A stretch of DNA of 7,193 bases, taken from NCBI GenBank assembly GCA_025927935.1, contig JAICKM010000354.1, positions 1-7,193 of the forward strand. Reading direction: 5' to 3'. The notes under the pieces are model-generated. The model did no database searches. It worked only from the letters and a program-made list of their open reading frames with translations, and was not told where the DNA came from. The translations under genes were made by a program, and so were the position numbers. Below are positions 1-6,728 of this stretch, in pieces. The stretch comes from Chloroflexia bacterium. GTDB taxonomy: Bacteria; Chloroflexota; Chloroflexia; QHBQ01; JADMIH01. Position 1 is the first letter of the stretch, and every line of letters starts with the position of its first letter.

Positions 1-1
1 C

Positions 2-2563
2 GGGTTGCGGCCCTTTGCCGCACAGGCGCGGGCACCACTGGCCGACCCGGCTTTCGAGAGTATCTGGAACCGCACCGATAGGCCGGTGGAGGCACGCCAG
101 GTGAATCGCTCGTGGGTGTGGGGCCCGGAACCGCTCTACACGACCTATGAGCCGTTTGCGGAGGGACCGGGCGGCCAGCACCTGGTGAGCTATTTCGACA
201 AGAGCCGCATGGAGGTCAATAATCCGAGCGGCGACCGCAACAGCCCCTGGTTCGTGACCAACGGCCTGCTGGTGGTCGAGATGATCTCCGGCAAGATCCA
301 GACGGGCCTGACCCAGTACACCATGGTGCGCCCGGCGGCTATCCCCGTGGCCGGGGACCGGGACAGCAGCGTCGATGCGCCGACCTATGCCGCGCTGGGC
401 AACGTGGCGTCCCTGGACGGGACGCGGCGCGCGCCAAATCGGACGGGGGAGCTAGTGCGCGAGAGCCTGGACCGCAACGGCGCGGTCGGCACCAACGAGG
501 CCATGTCCGGCTTCGCCCGCGATGCGTATTATGACTCCACGCTGGGCCACAACATCCCCGACGTGTTCTGGTCTTTCCTCAATGCGCGAGGCATGGTCTA
601 CCAGGACGGCGTTTACCAGGATGGTGTGTTGCTTGACTGGGTGTTCGCCATGGGCCACCCGATCACCGAACCCTACTGGATCCGCATCAAGGTCGGCGGG
701 CAGGAGCGCATGGTGCTGATGCAGGCGTTCCAGCGGCGCATCCTGACCTACTCGCCCGGTAATCCGGCGGGCTGGCAGGTCGAGATGGGCAATGTGGGCC
801 GCGCCTACTACGACTGGCGCTACGGAGCGATGCCTGCCCCGCCCACAGTCACGCCGATCCCCGCAACGGCCACGCCCGGCCCGGCGGCCTCGATCAGCCT
901 GAACCCGCAGGCCGGGGACGCGGCCACGGTGATCACCGTCAACGGCAAGAACTTCCCGCCGAACGGCGCGGTGGTGCTGGGTATGCAGCGCAATGACGGC
1001 AGCGGCTACCGCGCGCTGGCGACGGTAGCGGCGCGCGGCGACGGCAGCTTCAGCGCCCGTTTGAGCGTGCCTGGCGATCTGGCGGGCGCGACCAATCTCA
1101 AAGTCGTCGCGACCGCTAAGGGCGGGGCCGTGCAAGCCCTACAGCCGTTCTCGGTCGCCTATGATCCCGTGCTTACCGCGGCGAGCAGCGTGGTAACGTC
1201 GAACGGCCAGGTGCGCGTGCGCGGATCCAGTTTCCCGCCCAATACCGGCCTCACGCTGGGTATCGCGGTGGTGGGCGGCGGGCCGATCACCTGGCCGAAC
1301 GGGGTGAAGACGGACGGCAAGGGCACGTTTGACACCACGTTCGGCGTTGGCGCGTGGCCCGTGGGCACGCAGTTCCGCGTGATCGCCGTCGGCGGCAGCG
1401 GCATCAAGGTCGTGACCGACACGGTGCTGCGGGTGATCGGGGTACCGCAACTGCAACTTACCCCGGCCAGCGGCCCAGCCGGGGCTAATGTGACGCTGAC
1501 GGGCACCGGCTGGCCGGCCTATGGCAACGTGGTCCTGGGGCTGGCGTTGCCGGGCAGCGGCACCACGAACTGGATCCACGGTACTTTCCCGGCGGACCGG
1601 GCGGGCAACTTTGCCGCGACCGTCTACGTGGGGCCGGAGTATGCCGGGCAGACCGCCGTGCGCGTGGTGGCCTATGAGCCGGTTAGCCTGATCCGGGTGG
1701 AGACGCTGTACAGCGTGGTCAACACGCCGGTCGCGCGCCTGGTCGTCGGGCCGGCGGCGCTGGCGCCGGGCCAGGTGGCCGGTGTGACGGGCACAGGGTG
1801 GCCCGCCGGGGCGGGGGTGGCCCTCGGCTTGAGCACGACGAATGCGCCCACTCAGGTGCAGGAGTGGCTGCCCGGCGTGGTGGCCGATGCCAACGGCGCT
1901 TTCACCACCAGCTTTGTCCTCAACGCGCGCTGGCAGAACGCCGGGCAGGTGCTGCTGGTCGGCATCGTCGCCAACGGTCCCGCAGCGATCACGCCGATCA
2001 CAGTACTGCCCAGCGCGTCCGGCATCCGGCCGGTGGGCCTGCCGCTGAGCGTGCAACGCCTCGACGGTCCGGCCCAGACGCGTGTGACCGTAACCGGCCA
2101 GGGCTGGCGCGCGGGGCGCAGCCTCGACATCCTAGTCCTTAGCGCCGACGGCACCGTCAACGCTCCGCAGGGCAGTGTTATAGTCGGAGACGATGGCACG
2201 TTCGCGACCAGCTTTGCCCCCGCGGCCACCTGGGCGAGTCGCAGCGACCTGGGCGTGCGCGTGACGACCAGCGACGGCGCGCAGTACGGGCTGACGTATC
2301 TGCCGCAGGCCACTCTGACCCGCAGCGCCAATGACGTTTACACGGCCACGGGCGCGAACTGGCCGCCGGGCGCGCAAATCCAATTGCTGGCTCATGTGCC
2401 CGACGGCAAAGCCGGTGACGACGTGGTGCTGGGCCGGGTGACGACCGCCGCCAACGGCAGTTGGACGCTGCAAGTGCGCGCGCCCGGTCTCGTCACCGGA
2501 GGTAAGTACGACTTCGTGATCCGCACGCAAGACCAGGTCTTTAGCGTCGTATTCAACTACTAA
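2..2563 (+). CDS. Secreted protein, Chloroflexota-type N-terminal domain plus six Ig-like repeats (5' partial)
   Basis: The frame is open to the left edge, so the start codon is probably upstream; the TTG at 5 is unlikely to be the real start. Counting that TTG as residue 1, residues 1-10 end in an ARA motif suited to signal peptidase I, so the window seems to begin inside the signal peptide. Residues about 14-273 form a conserved domain with RSWVWGP, YFDKSRMEVNNP, TNGLLVVEMISGK, HNIPDVFW, MGHPITEPYWI and a tail ending YYDWRY. A Pro/Thr linker follows (about 274-295). Six beta-rich repeats of 80-100 residues then run at about 296-384, 386-479, 481-572, 573-669, 680-768 and 769-852, with the recurring pattern GxGWPxG..VxLGL...DxxGxF. 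They resemble IPT/TIG-like or other Ig-like folds. There is no cysteine, C-terminal transmembrane helix or LPXTG motif, so it is probably released or held non-covalently at the surface. I do not recognise a catalytic domain; function is unknown. The next gene is a full-length paralogue. Confidence 0.9.
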   Translation, partial: GLRPFAAQARAPLADPAFESIWNRTDRPVEARQVNRSWVWGPEPLYTTYEPFAEGPGGQHLVSYFDKSRMEVNNPSGDRNSPWFVTNGLLVVEMISGKIQTGLTQYTMVRPAAIPVAGDRDSSVDAPTYAALGNVASLDGTRRAPNRTGELVRESLDRNGAVGTNEAMSGFARDAYYDSTLGHNIPDVFWSFLNARGMVYQDGVYQDGVLLDWVFAMGHPITEPYWIRIKVGGQERMVLMQAFQRRILTYSPGNPAGWQVEMGNVGRAYYDWRYGAMPAPPTVTPIPATATPGPAASISLNPQAGDAATVITVNGKNFPPNGAVVLGMQRNDGSGYRALATVAARGDGSFSARLSVPGDLAGATNLKVVATAKGGAVQALQPFSVAYDPVLTAASSVVTSNGQVRVRGSSFPPNTGLTLGIAVVGGGPITWPNGVKTDGKGTFDTTFGVGAWPVGTQFRVIAVGGSGIKVVTDTVLRVIGVPQLQLTPASGPAGANVTLTGTGWPAYGNVVLGLALPGSGTTNWIHGTFPADRAGNFAATVYVGPEYAGQTAVRVVAYEPVSLIRVETLYSVVNTPVARLVVGPAALAPGQVAGVTGTGWPAGAGVALGLSTTNAPTQVQEWLPGVVADANGAFTTSFVLNARWQNAGQVLLVGIVANGPAAITPITVLPSASGIRPVGLPLSVQRLDGPAQTRVTVTGQGWRAGRSLDILVLSADGTVNAPQGSVIVGDDGTFATSFAPAATWASRSDLGVRVTTSDGAQYGLTYLPQATLTRSANDVYTATGANWPPGAQIQLLAHVPDGKAGDDVVLGRVTTAANGSWTLQVRAPGLVTGGKYDFVIRTQDQVFSVVFNY
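890..2563 (+). repeat. Six-repeat Ig-like stalk of the first paralogue (protein-level repeats)
   Basis: Six diverged protein repeats in tandem, beginning near nt 893, 1160, 1445, 1721, 2042 and 2309. The shared signature is a beta strand, then G-x-G/S-x-W/F-P-x-G/N, a V/L-x-L-G-L/I strand, then D-x-x-G-x-F and a closing V-x-V strand. Repeat 5 departs from the LGL pattern (LDILVLSADG), and repeat 6 ends the protein with an IRTxDxxFSV motif. The DNA copies are too diverged to be a recent nucleotide repeat. The fold assignment rests on pattern and length only. Confidence 0.7.
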
Positions 2564-2590
2564 CCATGGGGTCACAACCCCTAATACTAC

Positions 2591-2625
2591 GGGAGGCGGG
2601 TCCACTGTGGACCCGCCTCCCTTTT
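2591..2625 (+). terminator. Strong intrinsic terminator of the first paralogue
   Basis: A perfect inverted repeat begins 27 nt after the stop codon: GGGAGGCGGGTCCA at 2591-2604 pairs with TGGACCCGCCTCCC at 2608-2621. This gives a 14-bp GC-rich stem with a CTG triloop. Four T follow at 2622-2625. It is the most stable hairpin seen in the window and should insulate the downstream paralogue. Confidence 0.9.
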
Positions 2626-2688
2626 GCCCCCGCTGATCCCGCGACAAGTTGCCGGGTCTACACCCCCCGTTGCTCCTCGTCTACCACG

Positions 2689-2720
2689 GTGCTCGCCGAA
2701 TCGCGCGATAATGATAATAG
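2689..2720 (+). promoter_or_regulatory. Candidate sigma-70-type promoter for the second paralogue
   Basis: Two overlapping -10-like hexamers, GATAAT at 2707-2712 and GATAAT at 2713-2718, stand out in otherwise GC-rich DNA. The second continues AGGGCG, resembling the sequence after the clear TATAAT at 5588. The matching -35 is poor (GTGCTC at 2689-2694, 18-nt spacer). If used, the leader would be about 140 nt. The call rests mainly on the -10 hexamer. Confidence 0.35.
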
Positions 2721-2850
2721 GGCGAATCTGCCCGATGGGCGACAGGTCCAATCATCATGCAGAATCGAGCGCTGCACCGACCCTTGCTCTTAACCGTCGG
2801 GCGTTGCCGGCGTGCCCATCCTCCGTGGCAAGCGCGGGCGCGCCGTCCGA

Positions 2851-2857
2851 AAGGAGG
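2851..2857 (+). promoter_or_regulatory. Shine-Dalgarno that fixes the start of the second paralogue
   Basis: AAGGAGG lies 6 nt before the ATG at 2864. It is a near-perfect anti-16S match and picks this start over in-frame upstream alternatives. The encoded protein then begins directly with a signal peptide. Confidence 0.9.
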
Positions 2858-2863
2858 AAAGCG

Positions 2864-5512
2864 ATGAAGCTTTCCCAGGCAGCGAAGAGGTTTATTCGCG
2901 CCGGTATGGCGCTACCCATCCTGCTGATCACATTGGCGCTGCCGGCGGCAGCCACCCCCAGCGCCCAGACGGCCATGCCCGATCCCGCGTTCGGCCAGGT
3001 GTGGAGCCGCACCGATCAGCCTGTCGGCGAAGGCCGGGTGGCGCGGTCCTGGATGTGGGGGCCGCACGATTTCTACAGCACCTATGAGCCGTATGCCCAG
3101 GGGTCGGGCGGCGGGCACCTGGTTTGCTACTTTGATAAGAGCCGCATGGAAGTCAATAACCCCACCGGCGACCGCACCAGCCCCTGGTTTGTGACCAACG
3201 GCCTGCTGGTCGTCGAGATGATCTCCGGCAAGATCCAGATCGGGGACGCGCAGTTCATGCAGGCGCGCCCGGCGTCCGTGCTGGTGGCGGGCGATGCCGG
3301 TAGCGCGAACGCGCCCACCTATGCGGCCCTGGGCGACGTGACTTCGCTTAACGGCGATCACCGGCAGCCGGCTCGCACGGGGCAGCAGGTGCTGGAGAGC
3401 CTGAATCGGGCGGGCGCGGTCGGCGGTCTGCCGGCCACGGCCGGTTATGCCCGCTATGCGTATTACGACGCCACGCTGAGCCACAATATCCCCGATGTGT
3501 TCTGGACTTTCATGCAGCAAGAGGGCATGGTCTATGAGAACGGCCGGTATGTCCAGGGCCGGCTTTTCGACTGGCTCTTCGCTATGGGCCACCCGATCAC
3601 CGAACCCTACTGGATCACAATCCGCGTGCAGGGCCAGGATCGCGTGGTGTTGATGCAGGCGTTCCAGCGGCGTATCCTGACCTACTCGCCGGGCAATCCG
3701 GCGGGCTGGCAGGTCGAGATGGGTAACGTGGGCCGCGCCTACTACGACTGGCGCTACAGCGCCGCCCCGGTCCCGCCTCCGGCGCCCACCGCCACGCCGG
3801 TGCCGGTGGTGCCCGCCGCGATCACCCTCGCCCCGTCCAGCGGCGAGCCGAATGCGCAGATTACCGTGACCGGCGCGCATTTCCCCGTCTATGCCGCGGT
3901 GACACTGGGCCTGGAGAATGCGGGTCGCAACTATTACCGCACCTTGTCGACAGTTGGCGCCGGCGGGGACGGTAGCTTCAAGACGATCATGACTCTGCCG
4001 GGGGATGCGGCCAATCTGGGCACTGTAACCGTCACGGCGACAGCCAACGGCGGCGCGATCCGGGCCACCCAGGTCTTCACGATTAAACGCAGCTACGATC
4101 CGGTGCTCACCGTCCCGGTGAGCGAAGTCCCGGTGGGGGGCCAACTGCTGGTCCAGGGAGGCGGGTTCCCGCCTAACACGGGCGTGAAGCTCGGCATCCA
4201 GTTCCCCGGTTTGCCGCTGGAATGGCTGACGGGGGCGCGGACCGGCGCGAACGGCGCCTTTGAGGTAACGCTGTCCCTCGGCAATCGGGTCGCCGGCACC
4301 CACTTCCATGTGGTTGCCGTGAGCGACGACGGGTACAAAGCTTCCACGGCTACGGAGGTGCGCGTGATCGCGCAGCCGCGCGTCCAGATCACGCCGGATA
4401 CCGGCCCGGTCGGGGTAACGGTCAGTCTCCAGGGATCGGCCTGGCCGCCCTATCGGGTCTTGAATGTCGGTATGCACACGCCGGGCAACCAGGTGCAGGT
4501 CTGGCAGACGGCGCCAATTGTGGTCGACTGGGCGGGCAATTTTGTGACGAGCGTCTGGATCGGCCAGCAGTATACCCCGAACAGCGAAGTGCATCTCGTG
4601 GTCCAGGATCCGGCGAGCCTGCTCCAGGTGGAAACGGTGTACCGTGTGCGCGGGCAACCGGTAACGCCGCCGAGCACTGCGGCGATCAGCGTCCAGCCGG
4701 CCACTCTGGCCGTGGGTCAGGTGGGCACGATCAGTGGGAGCGGCTGGCCGGCGGGGGCCGTGGTCAATCTGGGGCTGAGTCCGAACGTGACGCCGATGCA
4801 GGTCCAGGAGTGGCTGCCGCCGGTGGCGGTGAACAGTTCCGGTACCTTTGCGACTTCCTTTGTCCTCAGCGCGCACTGGCAACAGGCCGGGCGGGTGATT
4901 GTGGTTGGCGTGATTCCCAATGGCCCGGCGGCGGCGACCCTCTTGACGGTCAATCCGGCGGGGCGCATCATCCTCGGCGGGTTGCCCGTCACGGTCCATA
5001 CGCATAACTGGGCCGGCAGCGCCGCCGCGCATGTGCAGGCCCAGGGTTGGCCCGCGGGCCGCGCCGTCAACGTGGCAGTGGTCTCGGCGGACGGATCGCT
5101 CAACATCCCGGTGGCGACGGCGACAGTGGCGGCAGACGGCACGTTTGCCGCGAGTTTCGCCCCCGTTGCTACCTGGACGGGCCGGGGCGACTTGGGTGTG
5201 CGGGCCGCCACCGCCGATGGCGCCTCCTACGGCGTGACCTATTTCCCGCAGGCGACTATGGTCAAGGGCGTGGGGAATATCTATACGGCCTCCGGGGCCG
5301 GGTGGGCCGCGAACACGGTGATCGAAGTGGTCGCGCAGCTACAGGACAGTAAGCGGGGCGAGACGTATGAGCAGCGCCTCGGGCAAGCGACCAGTGATGC
5401 GCAGGGCGCCTGGAGTCTGGCGGTAACTGTGCCCCGGTTGCCGCAGACCGGCAAGGAGGGCTTTGAGATCCGCACCCTGGATCGCCTCTTTAGCGTGAGC
5501 TTCGGGTATTAA
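2864..5512 (+). CDS. Secreted protein, Chloroflexota-type N-terminal domain plus six Ig-like repeats (second paralogue)
   Basis: This is a complete 882-aa protein. The start is chosen from the AAGGAGG 6 nt upstream and the signal peptide that follows: a basic start with K2, K8, R9 and R12, a hydrophobic core at about 15-27, and a likely AAA cleavage site at 28-30. The N-terminal domain (about 40-298) carries the motifs of the upstream paralogue, including RSWMWGP, YFDKSRMEVNNP, TNGLLVVEMISGK, HNIPDVFW, MGHPITEPYWI and the invariant block ending YYDWRY. After a Pro/Thr linker (299-318), six Ig-like repeats lie at about 319-410, 411-503, 505-596, 605-696, 703-796 and 797-882. A short TPPST linker between repeats 3 and 4 is absent from the first copy. 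The only cysteine is C88, where the paralogue has Ser. No C-terminal membrane anchor or sortase motif is seen. I infer an extracellular or surface structural/binding role; no catalytic domain is recognised, so the exact function is unknown. Confidence 0.93.
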   Translation: MKLSQAAKRFIRAGMALPILLITLALPAAATPSAQTAMPDPAFGQVWSRTDQPVGEGRVARSWMWGPHDFYSTYEPYAQGSGGGHLVCYFDKSRMEVNNPTGDRTSPWFVTNGLLVVEMISGKIQIGDAQFMQARPASVLVAGDAGSANAPTYAALGDVTSLNGDHRQPARTGQQVLESLNRAGAVGGLPATAGYARYAYYDATLSHNIPDVFWTFMQQEGMVYENGRYVQGRLFDWLFAMGHPITEPYWITIRVQGQDRVVLMQAFQRRILTYSPGNPAGWQVEMGNVGRAYYDWRYSAAPVPPPAPTATPVPVVPAAITLAPSSGEPNAQITVTGAHFPVYAAVTLGLENAGRNYYRTLSTVGAGGDGSFKTIMTLPGDAANLGTVTVTATANGGAIRATQVFTIKRSYDPVLTVPVSEVPVGGQLLVQGGGFPPNTGVKLGIQFPGLPLEWLTGARTGANGAFEVTLSLGNRVAGTHFHVVAVSDDGYKASTATEVRVIAQPRVQITPDTGPVGVTVSLQGSAWPPYRVLNVGMHTPGNQVQVWQTAPIVVDWAGNFVTSVWIGQQYTPNSEVHLVVQDPASLLQVETVYRVRGQPVTPPSTAAISVQPATLAVGQVGTISGSGWPAGAVVNLGLSPNVTPMQVQEWLPPVAVNSSGTFATSFVLSAHWQQAGRVIVVGVIPNGPAAATLLTVNPAGRIILGGLPVTVHTHNWAGSAAAHVQAQGWPAGRAVNVAVVSADGSLNIPVATATVAADGTFAASFAPVATWTGRGDLGVRAATADGASYGVTYFPQATMVKGVGNIYTASGAGWAANTVIEVVAQLQDSKRGETYEQRLGQATSDAQGAWSLAVTVPRLPQTGKEGFEIRTLDRLFSVSFGY
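3818..5512 (+). repeat. Six-repeat Ig-like stalk of the second paralogue (protein-level repeats)
   Basis: Six repeats match those of the upstream paralogue in order. Repeat 4 shares QVQEWLP and NGPAA with repeat 4 of the first copy, repeat 5 shares the GDLGVR-type segment and the tail YxPQAT, and repeat 6 shares IRTxDxxFSV. Repeats look closer to their positional partner in the other gene than to each other. This means the six-repeat array existed before the gene duplicated. No identity values were computed. Confidence 0.7.
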
Positions 5513-5527
5513 CGACCACCGACCGCG

Positions 5528-5564
5528 CGGGCGCCGGCCTCCGAGCCGGCGCCCGTTGCATGTC
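5528..5564 (+). terminator. GC-rich hairpin, probable terminator of the second paralogue
   Basis: CGGGCGCCGGC at 5528-5538 pairs with GCCGGCGCCCG at 5545-5555, giving an 11-bp stem with a 6-nt loop, 15 nt after the stop codon. The T-tract is weak and broken (GTTGCATGTCTTGT), so termination may be incomplete. The -35 box of the next gene begins just after it. Confidence 0.7.
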
Positions 5565-5593
5565 TTGTCCGGCTGCGGAGCATACGGTATAAT
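5565..5593 (+). promoter_or_regulatory. Sigma-70-type promoter of the ferredoxin-thioredoxin gene
   Basis: TTGTCC at 5565-5570 (4 of 6 matches to TTGACA) is followed after exactly 17 nt by a perfect TATAAT at 5588-5593. The transcript should start near 5600, giving a leader of about 65 nt before the ATG at 5665. This is the best promoter in the window. Confidence 0.8.
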
Positions 5594-5664
5594 AGAGCCG
5601 TCAAAGACCGCGTGTCAAATTATAAGTCCCACACTAACCACAGAATCCTAGAGAGAGCCGGCCC

Positions 5665-6513
5665 ATGCCTGTACTTGTCAATCCGAAACTTTGCCTCGAC
5701 CGCGAGAAGTGTTTCGCGGCGATTGGCTGCCCGTATGGGGCCTATCATCATAATATCGAAGCCAAGACCTGGGAAGTGGACGCCACGATCTGCGGCGATT
5801 GCCCCGGTCCGTGCCTCAACTTCTGCGACGCCTATGCCGTGCGCTGGGCGGATAATCTGTTCGAGATCGATCTGCTCAAGCAGCAACTGGCCGGCACGCT
5901 GACCGAGGCGGAAGCCGCGCAATTGCGCGCCGCCGAGCGCGAGAAAGCCGCTCAGGCGCAGGAGGCCGCCCAGGAAGCGGTCGCCATCGCCGAGATCACC
6001 GAGGCCAATTTCCAGGCGGAGGTGTTGCAGGCCGATCTGCCGGTCTTGATGGACTGCTGGGCCGAATGGTGCGGTCCCTGCAAGCAGTTCTCACCCCGCT
6101 TCGAAGCGCTCGCAAGCAAGTATGCCGGGGTGATCAAGTGCGTCAAGCTGAACACCGATGAGCAGCCGGCCGTCGCGCAGGCGCTGGGCATCGCCGCGCT
6201 GCCCACCATCGTCATGTTCTATCGCGGGCAACTGGTGGACGGCGCGCAGGGCGCCTTGTCGGCCCAGCAGTTGGAGACCTGGGTGTCCTCGCGGTTGAAT
6301 GCGCTGCGGCGGCAATTCGGGCTGCCCGCCGCGCCGGCAGCGGGCAAGGCGCCCGCCGCGGGCAAGCCGCAGGCCGCCGCGAAGCCACCGGCTGCCGGCT
6401 CCGGTGGGGCCAACCTGGTGCTGGGCGATACGCCCGCCGCCCCACCGGCGGGATCCGGCAAGGCCAAGAAGAACAAAGCGCAACCCGAAAAGCCAAAGCT
6501 TTACTTGCCCTGA
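5665..6513 (+). CDS. Ferredoxin-like (7-Cys) domain fused to thioredoxin
   Basis: 282 aa with no signal peptide, so probably cytoplasmic. Residues 1-60 hold seven cysteines, C10-x5-C16-x5-C22-P and C43-x2-C46-x3-C50-x3-C54, a bacterial ferredoxin-like iron-sulphur arrangement. Residues about 65-107 are a charged, Ala/Glu/Gln-rich helical spacer. Residues about 108-213 are a thioredoxin domain with the active site WCGPCK (C136, C139), the buried acid D130 seen in thioredoxins, the cis-proline in ALPT (P180) and the late GALS motif. Residues about 214-282 form an Ala/Pro/Lys-rich tail with PAAGK repeats, probably disordered. The thioredoxin part should catalyse dithiol-disulphide exchange; the iron-sulphur part suggests electron input to or sensing by it, which is inference. 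The start is ATG 5665 with only a weak GAGAG at 5653-5657 upstream, supported by conserved-looking sequence from residue 2. A good promoter and a terminator make it monocistronic. Unusual points are the extra cysteines C131 and C159 in the thioredoxin domain and one extra residue between C46 and C50. Confidence 0.92.
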   Translation: MPVLVNPKLCLDREKCFAAIGCPYGAYHHNIEAKTWEVDATICGDCPGPCLNFCDAYAVRWADNLFEIDLLKQQLAGTLTEAEAAQLRAAEREKAAQAQEAAQEAVAIAEITEANFQAEVLQADLPVLMDCWAEWCGPCKQFSPRFEALASKYAGVIKCVKLNTDEQPAVAQALGIAALPTIVMFYRGQLVDGAQGALSAQQLETWVSSRLNALRRQFGLPAAPAAGKAPAAGKPQAAAKPPAAGSGGANLVLGDTPAAPPAGSGKAKKNKAQPEKPKLYLP

Positions 6514-6728
6514 CGGAAAGGGGCGACCGGCGCCGGACGGCATGTTCAGCGCGCCCCGGATTCCCCCGCGGGCGGGCGCGGAAAGAAAGCCTGCCCTCCG
6601 CGTTGTTCGTTGAATCTAATAGAGCCTGTGACAGCCCCGAGCACATCTCGGGGTTGTTCTTGTCTGCCGGCGCATCCCGCGCTCATTCGATCTCGCGTCG
6701 CTAGAACCAGGGGATACACCAGGAAATT
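6514..6728 (+). other. Intergenic region before the SGNH hydrolase gene
   Basis: Apart from the terminator, this stretch holds a -10-like TCTAAT at 6615-6620 whose downstream bases match those after the TATAAT at 5588. There is no convincing -35 partner, and the hairpin lies directly downstream, so its use as a promoter is doubtful. A weak Shine-Dalgarno AGGA at 6721-6724 sits 4 nt before the ATG at 6729. No other element was recognised. Confidence 0.4.
6631..6661 (+). terminator. Intrinsic terminator of the ferredoxin-thioredoxin gene
   Basis: ACAGCCCCGAG at 6631-6641 pairs with CTCGGGGTTGT at 6647-6657, an 11-bp stem with one G-U pair and loop CACAT. A T-rich run (TTGTTCTTGT) overlaps and follows the stem. 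It lies about 118 nt after the stop codon at 6511-6513. Confidence 0.8.

Larger units (their letters stand above)
2626..2863 (+). other. Leader/promoter region between the two paralogues
   Basis: This non-coding stretch follows the first terminator. The frame of the downstream gene stays open through it back to an ATG at 2624. I reject that start because it overlaps the terminator, lacks a Shine-Dalgarno and would put about 80 low-quality residues before an obvious signal peptide. The region contains an AT-rich island at 2707-2719, which is a promoter candidate, and a pyrimidine run TCCTCC at 2819-2824 complementary to the Shine-Dalgarno. No RNA gene or known riboswitch was recognised. Confidence 0.5.

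Noticed and set aside
599..628. Apparent 15-nt tandem duplication encoding YQDGV twice
   Set aside because: The paralogue has the same length here (YENGRYVQGRL), so the YxxGxYxxG pattern is part of the domain and not a recent insertion.
2566..2793. 75-codon frame after the first paralogue
   Set aside because: It runs through the terminator hairpin, lacks a ribosome site and shows no protein-like pattern.
2624..2863. 80-codon N-terminal extension of the second paralogue from ATG 2624
   Set aside because: The upstream start overlaps the terminator of the first gene and has no Shine-Dalgarno. It would place 80 residues before a clear signal peptide, whereas ATG 2864 has AAGGAGG at ideal spacing.
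2912..5032. 706-codon open frame on the - strand
   Set aside because: It lies wholly opposite the second paralogue. Its translation is rich in Arg, His, Gly and Ala without domain character, as expected of the antisense of a GC-rich gene. The other long antisense frames (such as 1139-2056) are of the same kind.
6660..6690. TTGTCT at 6660-6665 as a -35 box for the SGNH gene
   Set aside because: No acceptable -10 occurs 15-19 nt downstream; the best hexamers there match TATAAT at only one or two positions.
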